A DNA stretch of 64,000 nucleotides, taken from a virus. The stretch lies in IMG/VR virus record IMGVR_UViG_3300033571_022590, positions 1 to 64,000 of that record; one strand, written 5' to 3'. How positions within the stretch are numbered: position 1 is the first letter of the stretch; every line of letters begins with the position of its first letter. The translations under genes were made by a program, and so were the position numbers. The notes under the pieces were generated by a model, which saw only the letters and a program-made list of their open reading frames with translations, did no database searches and was not told where the DNA came from. Positions 5,577-14,600 of the stretch are shown here, one piece after another.

Positions 5577-8564
5577 ATGGCAGATCCAATCATTCCAGAC
5601 ACGCTATCAGACGGCGACGGCGATCTTGGACTAGATCCAGAAACCATCACTCTTGAACAGAGTCAAGGTGTAAACGAATACGAATCTGAACTACAAGGCG
5701 AATTGTTGCAGGAACCGTTGCAGTTGCCGCCCGGTGCTGAACCCGATGAAGTCACAGCTCTAGATGAAAGTGATGGTCCCATACTGCTCAACGAGCAAGC
5801 TCCCAATCTTACCACATCAGCCGGCGCTGGAGCCAATGATGACAATCAGGGACTTGGTGCCTCCTTGGGATTTTTTAACAACAATGGCTCGCCCAGCAGA
5901 TCAGGCTCAACCGGAGCCACGGGCAAAATTACACCACAACCCAATGTGTTGGATCGTTTTGCCACTTATACCTATACAGCCAGCGTGTATCTCATGAGTC
6001 CAGAGCAGTTGGACATATACACAAAAACTGGCAAGCGTTCGGTGCAAGGCTATAATCTTTTGTTTCAAAGTGGTGGAGCACCCAACAACATTGGTGGAGC
6101 CCAAGGAGCTCTCAGTGCTGAAGGGTTAGCAGCCAGTCTGGGGCTTGAAGGAGCCACTAGTCCAAGCACACCCACATCACAGCAGACAGATTCAGGACGC
6201 AATCCTTTTTTTCCCTTGGACTATTACATAGACTCTATTACCTTGAACAACAGTCTGTTTGGTCGCAGCACCAATGCCGCTCACAGCACTGTGGACATGA
6301 AATTTACTGTGGTTGAACCCAATGGCATTACCCTAATTGACAACATGTATCGTGCTGTGCAGGATATTGCACCACGCACAGCCGCTGGTAGTATAAACTA
6401 TGCTGCTGCAGTGTATCTCATGGTGATAAGATTTTACGGACAAGATCTCAACGGTGTTGTACAACGTGTGGGTGCGGCCGATCCAGGCACTGGTCTCAGT
6501 GATCCCAACGCTGTGGTAGAAAAATTTATTCCCTTCAAAATTAAAGAAATAAAATTCAGTGTCAGCAACAAGTTGGTTACCTATGATTTTGAAACAGCTC
6601 CAATTGGTCAAATGATTGGAGCCGGCACACGTCGCGGCACAATACCGGCCGATATTGAACTCAGTGCCACCACGGTGGGGAAAATGCTTACTGGTGATGT
6701 TGAATACAGTTCAGCCACCAGCAGTTCCAATGCTCCAGGAGCCAGCACCACAGCAGCCAATACCACACCCACAGATGGACGTGCCAGCTCCACACAGCCA
6801 AACAATGAAACTCCAGAATCACCACCCAAGGCCAACAATGCACCCAATACCAAACGCACAATCAAGCAAGGCCTCATGGCGGCCATGAACGAATTTCAAA
6901 AAGAACTAGTCAAGAAAAAAATTTACGATGTGGCCGATGAATACATCTTGGAATTTGCCAACGGGGCTGAAGCCATACGCGATGGTAAAATTTCTAAGCC
7001 CGACAAGAAAGTCAACAAAAGTGCCACGCCCATGAGCGAAGCACCCAGCCAAAACAGTCAAACTGCCAGCCCTGACAAAAGTGCCATGGATGTAACTGCA
7101 CGCAACTGGGGTGTCACAGCCGGCATGCAACTGGTACAAGTGATTGATTTAATCATACGCAACAGCAGTTACATCACTGACCAGGCCTTAGTCACCATTG
7201 ACGAAGATTCTGGCAAGCCAGTGCCCAATCCCAAGGCTGGCACACGCGGCATGAAGTGGTACAACATACTCATGGAAACCACACAGTTGGACTATGACAA
7301 AAAACGCAACGACTTTGCCTATAGAATCAAGTACATCATAGTGCCTTATACCTTGACCGACTTTGACAGTCCCTATTTCCCCATTGGCAATTTTAGAGGC
7401 CTGCACAAACGCTATCCCTATTGGTTCACCGGTGAAAACACACAGGTCTTGGACTATCAGGCTTCGTTCAACAAACTTTATGTGCTCACTGTGTCAGGAC
7501 CACCTGGTAGCACCGGCTTGGAAAATGTACGCAAAAAGTACACCTCCAGCATGCGAGACATTGCCTATTATCAGTATCAAGCACGCAGTACAGAATCGGC
7601 TCAGGGAGCCGAGGGCAAGGCCAACGAACTGGCAGCGTCGGCGGCCGAGTACTTGTATAATCCCAGCGACAATGGCAATGCCAAGATAAGAATCATAGGC
7701 GATCCAGCCTGGATACAACAGGGCAGTGTGGCCAATTCTATTGATCCCAAATCACTCAAATACGGACCATTTTTACCGGATGGTACCATCAATTTTGATG
7801 TCAATGACATAATGTTCGAAATCGCCTGGCAAAAACCGCAAGACTATGATCTAGCATCTGGCATAGCCGATCCCTACAAGGCCACCAGTCGCACATTTGG
7901 CGATCGAACACCCATACAAAGCGTGGTATATCGTGCCAAGAGTGTGGTCAGCGAATTCAAGCAAGGTCGTTTTGAAACCACGTTGGAAGGCACCTTGTAT
8001 CAGTATCCAGTGCCCAGCGGAGCAAACAAGGCTTCGACCGCCAGCAATCCTGTGCCTAATACTTCAATAAATTCTGCCGACCTGGTCAATGATGGCAGCG
8101 ATGGTGAATCTAACTCCTCTGGCTTGAGTTCAGAGCTGGTGCGTGAACCCTTGGATGAACAAACTGGCAACACTGGCGATAGAATCAGCGGAGACCAATT
8201 CCAAGGCGAGGAAGAACTAGTGCAACTGGGCTATAATGATTTCAGTCAAAGTGCTGAATACGAAAATTATGGTGGCCCTGGGCTTGTAGCCGAGCCCGAT
8301 CTTGCCAGTATTGATCCAGGAACTGGATCGGGAGAATTTGTGGCAGACTCGCCCACCAGTGCTGACACAGCCTCACCTGCCGAACCCGATGCCGAAGTAG
8401 AAAGCAACGGTGTTATTGTGGGCACAGGAACCGGACAAGCTATTCCGGTCAGTGGTAGATTAAGCGCGGCTCAGCGTGCGGAGATAAATCAAAACACACT
8501 GGGTTTTGATATAGAACTCAATCCAGTACCGGTAAATCCACAAATCATTGCAAGAGATTGGTAA
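5577..8564 (+). CDS. large virion structural protein, candidate baseplate hub component
   Basis: 995 aa, no confidently named domain. An acidic N-terminus (PLQLPPGAEPDE around residues 45-56) precedes a block starting FATYTYTASVYLMSPEQLD at about residue 128, then FPLDYYIDSITLNNSLFG and MKFTVVEPNGITLIDNMYRA. This looks like a beta-rich hub-type domain. The middle (370-470) is Ala/Thr/Pro-rich linker, and the C-terminal ~150 residues are acidic and low-complexity. The position between gp53 and the gp5 spike is where a gp27-like hub subunit would be expected. That functional guess is contextual. No catalytic motif seen. Confidence 0.6.
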   Translation: MADPIIPDTLSDGDGDLGLDPETITLEQSQGVNEYESELQGELLQEPLQLPPGAEPDEVTALDESDGPILLNEQAPNLTTSAGAGANDDNQGLGASLGFFNNNGSPSRSGSTGATGKITPQPNVLDRFATYTYTASVYLMSPEQLDIYTKTGKRSVQGYNLLFQSGGAPNNIGGAQGALSAEGLAASLGLEGATSPSTPTSQQTDSGRNPFFPLDYYIDSITLNNSLFGRSTNAAHSTVDMKFTVVEPNGITLIDNMYRAVQDIAPRTAAGSINYAAAVYLMVIRFYGQDLNGVVQRVGAADPGTGLSDPNAVVEKFIPFKIKEIKFSVSNKLVTYDFETAPIGQMIGAGTRRGTIPADIELSATTVGKMLTGDVEYSSATSSSNAPGASTTAANTTPTDGRASSTQPNNETPESPPKANNAPNTKRTIKQGLMAAMNEFQKELVKKKIYDVADEYILEFANGAEAIRDGKISKPDKKVNKSATPMSEAPSQNSQTASPDKSAMDVTARNWGVTAGMQLVQVIDLIIRNSSYITDQALVTIDEDSGKPVPNPKAGTRGMKWYNILMETTQLDYDKKRNDFAYRIKYIIVPYTLTDFDSPYFPIGNFRGLHKRYPYWFTGENTQVLDYQASFNKLYVLTVSGPPGSTGLENVRKKYTSSMRDIAYYQYQARSTESAQGAEGKANELAASAAEYLYNPSDNGNAKIRIIGDPAWIQQGSVANSIDPKSLKYGPFLPDGTINFDVNDIMFEIAWQKPQDYDLASGIADPYKATSRTFGDRTPIQSVVYRAKSVVSEFKQGRFETTLEGTLYQYPVPSGANKASTASNPVPNTSINSADLVNDGSDGESNSSGLSSELVREPLDEQTGNTGDRISGDQFQGEEELVQLGYNDFSQSAEYENYGGPGLVAEPDLASIDPGTGSGEFVADSPTSADTASPAEPDAEVESNGVIVGTGTGQAIPVSGRLSAAQRAEINQNTLGFDIELNPVPVNPQIIARDW

Positions 8565-8567
8565 CAC

Positions 8568-10067
8568 ATGGCAGAAGAGATACAACGCAGTCGCGGTAGA
8601 CCTGGAAATTATCGACAAGATCGCGGTGGCACACCAGCCGAATATGGTCCCTATCTGGGCATTGTAAAAAACAACGTGGACCCAACTCGGTCAGGACGTT
8701 TACAGGTTTACATTGAAGCCTTTGGAGATGGCGGCGAAAAAGACGACAACAAGTGGACCACAGTCAGTTATTTGCCGCCGTTTTATGGAGCCACACCCCC
8801 GGGCGGCAGCGCACGCGAAGGCACTGGCGGATATCCAGGCAATCAAAACAGCTATGGCATGTGGTTTACCCCTCCCGATGTGGGAGTAACTGTGGTTTGT
8901 ATATTTGTCAATGGTGATCGCAGTCAGGGCTATTACATAGGTGCTGTACCAGAAAACGGCATCAACCACATGGTGCCAGCTATAGGTGCCGAAGCCAAGT
9001 ACATTCCGGGCAATGCCAATCAGAAAACATATTTTGCTAATGCACCCTTGATGCCAGTTACAGAAATCAACAACAACAACATCAAGATTGATAACAACGC
9101 AAGATTTTTTGATCAACCCAAACCCATACAAAGTGTGGTAGCTGCCAGTTTTTTCCAACAAGGTGTGGCCAAAGATATCGAGCGCGGCCCCATACGCAGT
9201 AGCAGTCAACGTGAAAGTCCCAGTGCTGTGTTTGGCATCAGTACTCCGGGCATTCCCATTTATCAAGGCGGACTAACACCCAAGGACGCCAGACAAAAAC
9301 TCAATTCAGGCACAGTCAAGCCCAACGACATCAACGTGATTGGTCGCATGGGTGGGCATACATTTGTCATGGACGATGGCGACATCGATGGCAACAATCA
9401 ACTGTTTAGATTGCGCACAGCCAAAGGTCATCAGATCATGATGAATGACACAGGAAATTTTTTACAAATCATGCATGCCAACGGACAAACCTGGATTGAA
9501 CTAGGTGTGGAAGGCACTGTGGATGTATTCAGTACCAACAGCGTGAACATACGCACTCAAGGCGATCTCAATTTGCATGCCGATCAAGACATCAACATGT
9601 ATGCCGGGCGTGACATAAAAATGAAAAGCGCAGCCAGTACCACAATAGAATCTGCAGTGAACTTGTCTATGATTGCGCAGGCTTCGGTAGCCATATACAG
9701 CAAGGCCACAGTGGCAGTCAAGGCCGATGGTAGCTTGGCCTTGCAAAGCGAAGGCGGAAGCTGGAATGGAGGTGGAAGTTTGGCATTCACTGGCGGCGGA
9801 ATTGATTTAAATGGACCAGCAGCGGCTTCTGTGGTGGCGCCAACTCCCATACAAAAAACCACGCTGGATGACACAACATTTAATACCAGCACAGGTTGGC
9901 AGGTAGAAGCCGCAGCCTTGGAAAGCATTGTGTCTAGAGCACCCACACATGAGCCCTATCCCTATCACAACAAGGGTGTCGATGCACGAGTAACATTTGA
10001 GGAAGGATCTGCACCACCGCCAGCCAGTGAACCTGTGCCGTCTGGTGTGGAGATACAGGCGCTATGA
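8568..10067 (+). CDS. 5: gp5-like baseplate central spike protein, no lysozyme domain
   Basis: 499 aa. Residues ~25-125 form an OB-fold like gp5/gpV/VgrG: GPYLGIVKNNVDPTRSGRL, VSYLPPFYG, SYGMWFTPPDVGVTVVCIF and GYYIGAVPE. The C-terminal half is a repeated beta-helix stalk (RTAKGHQIMMNDTGNFLQI, then NIRTQGDLNLHADQDINMYA, DIKMKSAASTTIES) as in the membrane-puncturing needle. T4 gp5 has a lysozyme domain between these parts. None is visible here, and residues 125-235 contain no lysozyme-like Glu/Asp motif. The following gene overlaps it by ATGA. Confidence 0.85.
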   Translation: MAEEIQRSRGRPGNYRQDRGGTPAEYGPYLGIVKNNVDPTRSGRLQVYIEAFGDGGEKDDNKWTTVSYLPPFYGATPPGGSAREGTGGYPGNQNSYGMWFTPPDVGVTVVCIFVNGDRSQGYYIGAVPENGINHMVPAIGAEAKYIPGNANQKTYFANAPLMPVTEINNNNIKIDNNARFFDQPKPIQSVVAASFFQQGVAKDIERGPIRSSSQRESPSAVFGISTPGIPIYQGGLTPKDARQKLNSGTVKPNDINVIGRMGGHTFVMDDGDIDGNNQLFRLRTAKGHQIMMNDTGNFLQIMHANGQTWIELGVEGTVDVFSTNSVNIRTQGDLNLHADQDINMYAGRDIKMKSAASTTIESAVNLSMIAQASVAIYSKATVAVKADGSLALQSEGGSWNGGGSLAFTGGGIDLNGPAAASVVAPTPIQKTTLDDTTFNTSTGWQVEAAALESIVSRAPTHEPYPYHNKGVDARVTFEEGSAPPPASEPVPSGVEIQAL

Positions 10068-11212
10068 GTCAATACACATTTATTGATCCAGACACCGGCA
10101 GAGAATTCACGGTCAAGGGCGGTTCAGGTCTTACAGAAGCACAGGCCTTTGACATTTACAATCAACAACGTGACACTGGTGCGCTGGTAAATCTCAAACC
10201 CGGGGACATACTCAGTGCCGCCAGTCAAGTTTCTGCGGGATTCGCAGGGGCCTTGTCGCAAGTGGCACAGGGCTTGGCCGGTATTGCAGGAAGTGCCACT
10301 GGAGCCCTGGGCGGCGCCATAAACAAAGTCAAACAAACAGCCACTGGTCTTATTTCAGCACCAACCTTGAGCAATGGACTAACCGGTGCGTTGGGTACAG
10401 CTCGCAGTGTGGCCAGTCAGGCCTTGTCTGGGATAGCCACGGCTGCCAAGTCTTTGCCAGTCACAAATGGTATCACAGTGGCCAACTACGCCAAGCAGGC
10501 CACAGCCTTGATGCCAATCAAGGGCGTTGTGTCCAATATTACAGCATTGTCGTCACTGCCGGTAACAGGACTCACCAACAACAATGTTACTGCCACCTTG
10601 GCACAGGCGCAAAAGCTTACTGGACAATCATCCTCGGCAATTTCAAACTCCCTGGGTGTAGGCAAATATGGTCTTAGTTGCACACAACTAGAACTAGCAG
10701 GGGTGGTCAAACCAGGCACCTATAGCAAGTACTTGGCATCAGGCACTGGCAATCTTACATCGGTGTTAAACAGTCCGGCTGTGTGGACTGGTAAAAATGG
10801 CATCAAAAATGTGGATAATCTTTTGAGTTCCACAGTGAGTCAAGACAAAATACAACAAACGCTCATGACCAATGGTCTACAGAGTGTGGCACAATTGGGC
10901 ATTCCGGTGAGTCAGTTAAATCCACAACAGTTGGCAGGCACTGCTCTTAATGCGGCCAAATCTGCTGCGGACACAGTGTCCTGGGCCACCGGTGCCCTGG
11001 GCGGTTCAGCTAAGACAGAATATGATACCACTGCTAGAGATGCGGCTTATGCCGTGGATTTCAGTGAGGAAAAAATTGACACTGCCATGAGTGATCAAGA
11101 AGTTCCTCCTGCAGCCACACAAACAGTAGATCGTAACACACTTGATGCCGCGGTGAATCGTATCATAGGTAACAAGAAAATCCCCACAGTTGATTATACC
11201 AGTGATGCCTGA
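10064..11212 (+). CDS. virion structural protein of unknown role (gp5-gp25 interval)
   Basis: 382 aa. It opens MSQYTFIDPDTGREFTVKGG (a short beta N-terminus), then an Ala/Gly/Ser-rich amphipathic region at residues 45-150. A conserved block follows: KYGLSCTQLELAGVVKPGTY and VWTGKNGIKNVDNLL, then repeated helical QLG/QLN segments. The Cys-Thr-Gln-Leu-Glu-x-Ala-Gly-x-[LV]-Lys-Pro-Gly block suggests a small helical domain that may bind a partner. I do not recognise a named family. Translationally coupled to gp5 (ATGA). The gene ends 6 bp before an exact TATAAATA late-promoter motif for gp25. Confidence 0.6.
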   Translation: MSQYTFIDPDTGREFTVKGGSGLTEAQAFDIYNQQRDTGALVNLKPGDILSAASQVSAGFAGALSQVAQGLAGIAGSATGALGGAINKVKQTATGLISAPTLSNGLTGALGTARSVASQALSGIATAAKSLPVTNGITVANYAKQATALMPIKGVVSNITALSSLPVTGLTNNNVTATLAQAQKLTGQSSSAISNSLGVGKYGLSCTQLELAGVVKPGTYSKYLASGTGNLTSVLNSPAVWTGKNGIKNVDNLLSSTVSQDKIQQTLMTNGLQSVAQLGIPVSQLNPQQLAGTALNAAKSAADTVSWATGALGGSAKTEYDTTARDAAYAVDFSEEKIDTAMSDQEVPPAATQTVDRNTLDAAVNRIIGNKKIPTVDYTSDA

Positions 11213-11214
11213 TC

Positions 11215-11222
11215 TATAAATA
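11215..11222 (+). promoter_or_regulatory. exact T4-type late promoter TATAAATA before gp25
   Basis: TATAAATA ends 5 bases before the gp25 ATG (11228). In T4 the start site lies about six bases downstream of this box, so the transcript would begin at or next to the ATG and the message would be nearly leaderless. No Shine-Dalgarno lies between box and ATG. Confidence 0.6.
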
Positions 11223-11227
11223 TTGAC

Positions 11228-11602
11228 ATGACCACATTTATTGGATTCAACACCATTGGACAACGCAAAAAATTCACCCTAGTGGATTTTCCCTTAATTC
11301 AACGCGATTTGCTCAATGCTTTTAACATACGTCAAGGCGAGTTGCCTGGTAGACCAGCCTATGGAACTGTGATGTGGGACTTTATTTTTGAAAATCAAAT
11401 TGAAGAACTACAACGCAACGTTGAGATTGAAGTACAACGAGTGGCCGGCGGCGATCCTAGGATCCAAGTCAGCAACGTACAGGTATTCCCACAAGAAAAC
11501 GGTTTGTTGATACAGTTACAAATCACTATTTTACCCACCACTAACGCAGAAATTCTCAGCATATTTTTTGATCTGCAACAACGTCGTGCCAGCTACATCT
11601 AA
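11228..11602 (+). CDS. 25: gp25-like baseplate wedge / sheath-initiator protein
   Basis: 124 aa, the usual size of the GPW/gp25 family. Hallmarks are RKKFTLVDFPLIQRDLLNAF, RQGELPGRPAYGTVMWDFIF, and a C-terminal strand pair NVQVFPQENGLLIQLQITIL. The protein forms the wedge core with gp6 and starts sheath polymerisation. Start chosen at ATG 11228, since the family begins just before TFIGF and no earlier in-frame start fits. The usual ribosome site is lacking. gp6 follows after a 50-bp gap with a hairpin and a late promoter. Confidence 0.92.
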   Translation: MTTFIGFNTIGQRKKFTLVDFPLIQRDLLNAFNIRQGELPGRPAYGTVMWDFIFENQIEELQRNVEIEVQRVAGGDPRIQVSNVQVFPQENGLLIQLQITILPTTNAEILSIFFDLQQRRASYI

Positions 11603-11620
11603 AACTCTGCCGTTTTAGAT
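11597..11620 (+). other. 9-bp perfect inverted repeat between gp25 and gp6
   Basis: ATCTAAAAC, six-base loop TCTGCC, GTTTTAGAT. It overlaps the gp25 stop codon and lies just before the gp6 late promoter. It is AT-rich with no following U-run, so it is a poor intrinsic terminator. It could stabilise the 3' end of the gp25 message or act as an operator. Confidence 0.55.
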
Positions 11621-11623
11621 CTC

Positions 11624-11631
11624 AATAAATA
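11624..11631 (+). promoter_or_regulatory. late promoter (AATAAATA) before gp6
   Basis: AATAAATA in the context CAATAAATACT, identical in 11 bases to the motif before gp55 on the opposite strand. It lies 21 bp before the gp6 ATG at 11653, which is a suitable leader length. Confidence 0.55.
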
Positions 11632-11652
11632 CTGTCAACAAGGCTGGTATAC

Positions 11653-14600
11653 ATGGCAAAAACCACAAGACAAACTGCAATATTTGGCGTAGAGGACTGG
11701 AAGCAGATCTATCAAACCTATCGTGAGGCTGATTTCCAGAGTTATGATTTTGAAACTCTGCGCAAGAGCTTTATTGATTATCTGCGCCTGTACTATCCTG
11801 AAACTTTCAATGATTATATTGAAAGCAGCGAGTTTATTGCCCTGCTAGATGTGATTGCATTTATGGGTCAAAGTCTGGCCTTTCGCACCGACCTAAACAC
11901 ACGTGAAAATTATCTAGACACCGCCGAACGCAGGGATTCGGTCACACGTTTGGCCAACTTGATCAGCTATACTGCCAAACGCAACACAGCCGCTTCAGGA
12001 TTCTTAAAAGTGTTTAGTGTGCAGACCACAGAAAATGTGATAGACTACACCGGCACCAATCTCAGCAATGTCACAGTGGATTGGGCAGATCCCACTAATC
12101 CAGACTGGCAGGAGCAATTTACCACAATTATCAATGCGGCCTTGGTAGACAGTCAAAAAATTGGTCGCCCTGCTAATCGTCAAACCATTCTGGGTGTGCG
12201 AACCGACGAATACAGCATTAATCTTGTGCCTGGGTTTTTGCCAGTGATTCCCTATAATGCCACCATAGATGGCATTGCCATGCCTTTTGAAGCTGTAACT
12301 TCAACATCGGTAGATCGTGACTACATTTATGAACCTTCTCCAGTGGCCAGTTCGGTGTTTAATGTGCTGTACAAAAATGATCAACTGGGATTTGACAGTG
12401 CTAATACTGGCTATTTCTTTTATTTCAAACAGGGCACACTACAAAACCAAGACTTCAATCTCAGCGAGCGCATAGCCAATCGAACTGTGAACATCAACAT
12501 AGAAGGCATCAACAACGAAGATCGTTGGCTGTTTCAACTAGACAACGTGGGCAATATTTCGCGTGAGTGGACCTATGTGGAAAATATCTATTCTGCAGCC
12601 GTGGAACAAACGGCCGGTCTAAGACCCATTTACTCTACCACAAGTCGTGCCAACGATCAAATCACCATGGTATTTGGCGATGGTGTTTTCAGTGAAATTC
12701 CTGTGGGCATATTCCGCGCCTATGTGCGTGCTTCAAACGGCTTGCAGTATATTATCAACCCAGAAGAAATGCAAAACGTTGTGTTGCCTATAAGTTATAT
12801 CAGTCGGTCTGGCAATCTAGAAACCATTACCTTTACTTGCGGCATCACAAGACCTGTCAGCAATGCACAAAGTCGAGAACCCATTGCAGAAATCAAGCAA
12901 CGTGCACCAGCTAGATACTACACACAGAATCGCATGGTCAACGGTGAAGACTATAATTTGTTTCCGTTTACCTTGTACAACAGCATCATAAAGAGCAAGG
13001 CTGTGAATCGTGCCAGCATTGGCACCAGCAGATATCTTGACCTAGTGGACAATACCGGCAAGTACAGTTCAACCAACAGTTTTGGCAGCGATGGCGGATT
13101 ATGGAATCAAGACATACTGCCCACAATCTTGTTTTCTTGGACCAATCGCAATGAAATTGCCGATGTAATCACCAATCAAATTCAGCCCAAGATCTTGGAA
13201 AGCACCATGAAGCAATTTTATTATGCAAACTTCCCAAGGCAATTGGTCAACAAATTTGATTTTGTATGCCAATCTACCACAGCTACCTTGAACACAATCA
13301 CAACCAGTAGCACAGAATTTTTTGCTTTGGCTGCTAAAGGACAAATTGTGGCAGGCTCGCCCATAGTGTTTACAGACACCTTGGGTGGACTCACTGCTGG
13401 GTTGCCATATTTTGTACGCACCATCAATGCTACAAATTCAACTTTTACAGTCAGCACGGCTCCCAATGGACAAAACAGTATTTTGACCACGGCCACGGGT
13501 GCCATGAATGCCACAGTGACCTTGACCACAGGCGGCACAAACTGGAATCAAAGCACTACATTGGCAAACGAAACCACAGGGTTTTTTAGAAATGCCGCAC
13601 TAGAACCAGTGTCGGTGGGTGAATCCAATTCCACTGTGGTAAAATATGCTGTGGTTGGCAGCCTTATAAGATTTACGCCACCCACAGGCTACTACTTTGA
13701 TGTCAACAATAGATTGCAACTGGGAGTGCCAACTAGAGCCGGAGAAAGTTTGGAAATTTGGGCCAGCCCCATACGCATCATAGGCGATGGCGATGGCGAT
13801 GGTCTGGGCAATTTGTCTGATGGAAGTGGACCAGTGATCTTGAACAATTTTGTGCCAACTGGTGCTATCATGGACATTGTTATTCCAGTGTTTGCCACAG
13901 ATCTTCCACTGAGTATTCAAACACAAATGACCGAACAATTTTTGTTGTTTAGAAATTTTGGTCTTGGCTACGACAACGACGGTTCAATAACCGGAGTACC
14001 ATACTCGTGGTACTTGATAACATCTACCAATCTTGATGTAGATGCCACCTGGAGCGAACAGTATGCTGGCAATACCACTGGAGCCAATTTAGATGCAAGT
14101 TGGCTGATTCAATTTGTAGTGGTAAATCAAAATTATACCATAACCTTTCGTGGACTCAGCTACAGCTTTGGCAGTGTGCTACAAACACGCTTCTTTTTCT
14201 ATGATGGACAACAAATATATGACAGTCGCACCGGTACAGTGATCAAGGACTATATCAATGTGCTGGCTGTAAATACTCGGCCAGACTCTGCCTTGCCCTT
14301 GAGTGGCGATATCATAATGAACATAACTGGTCAGCCAGTTGAAAGTGATGGCTATGTTGATGACTTCCAGGTTCAAGTGGGATTCAGAGACAGCGACAAT
14401 GATGGCATTCCTGACAATCCAGATTTCTTTGATGAGATTGTGGCGGCCAATATTAACTCCAATCAAAAATATGTGTTTTTTCAACAGACCGTGGATTTTG
14501 ATAACTTACAACGTTATCTCTTGGTAGAACCTGGAGTAGTCAACAGTGATTATGCCACGCTGGATGATATTGAAGCAGAAAAATTCAAATGGAGTCCGGG

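Noticed and set aside
8700-9266. A 188-aa minus-strand frame opposite gp5
   Set aside because: Shadow of the gp5 OB-fold coding sequence; composition reflects antisense codons.
13783-13803. Short tandem repeat GGCGAT x3
   Set aside because: It simply encodes the GDGDGD calcium-loop-like stretch of gp6 and is in frame.
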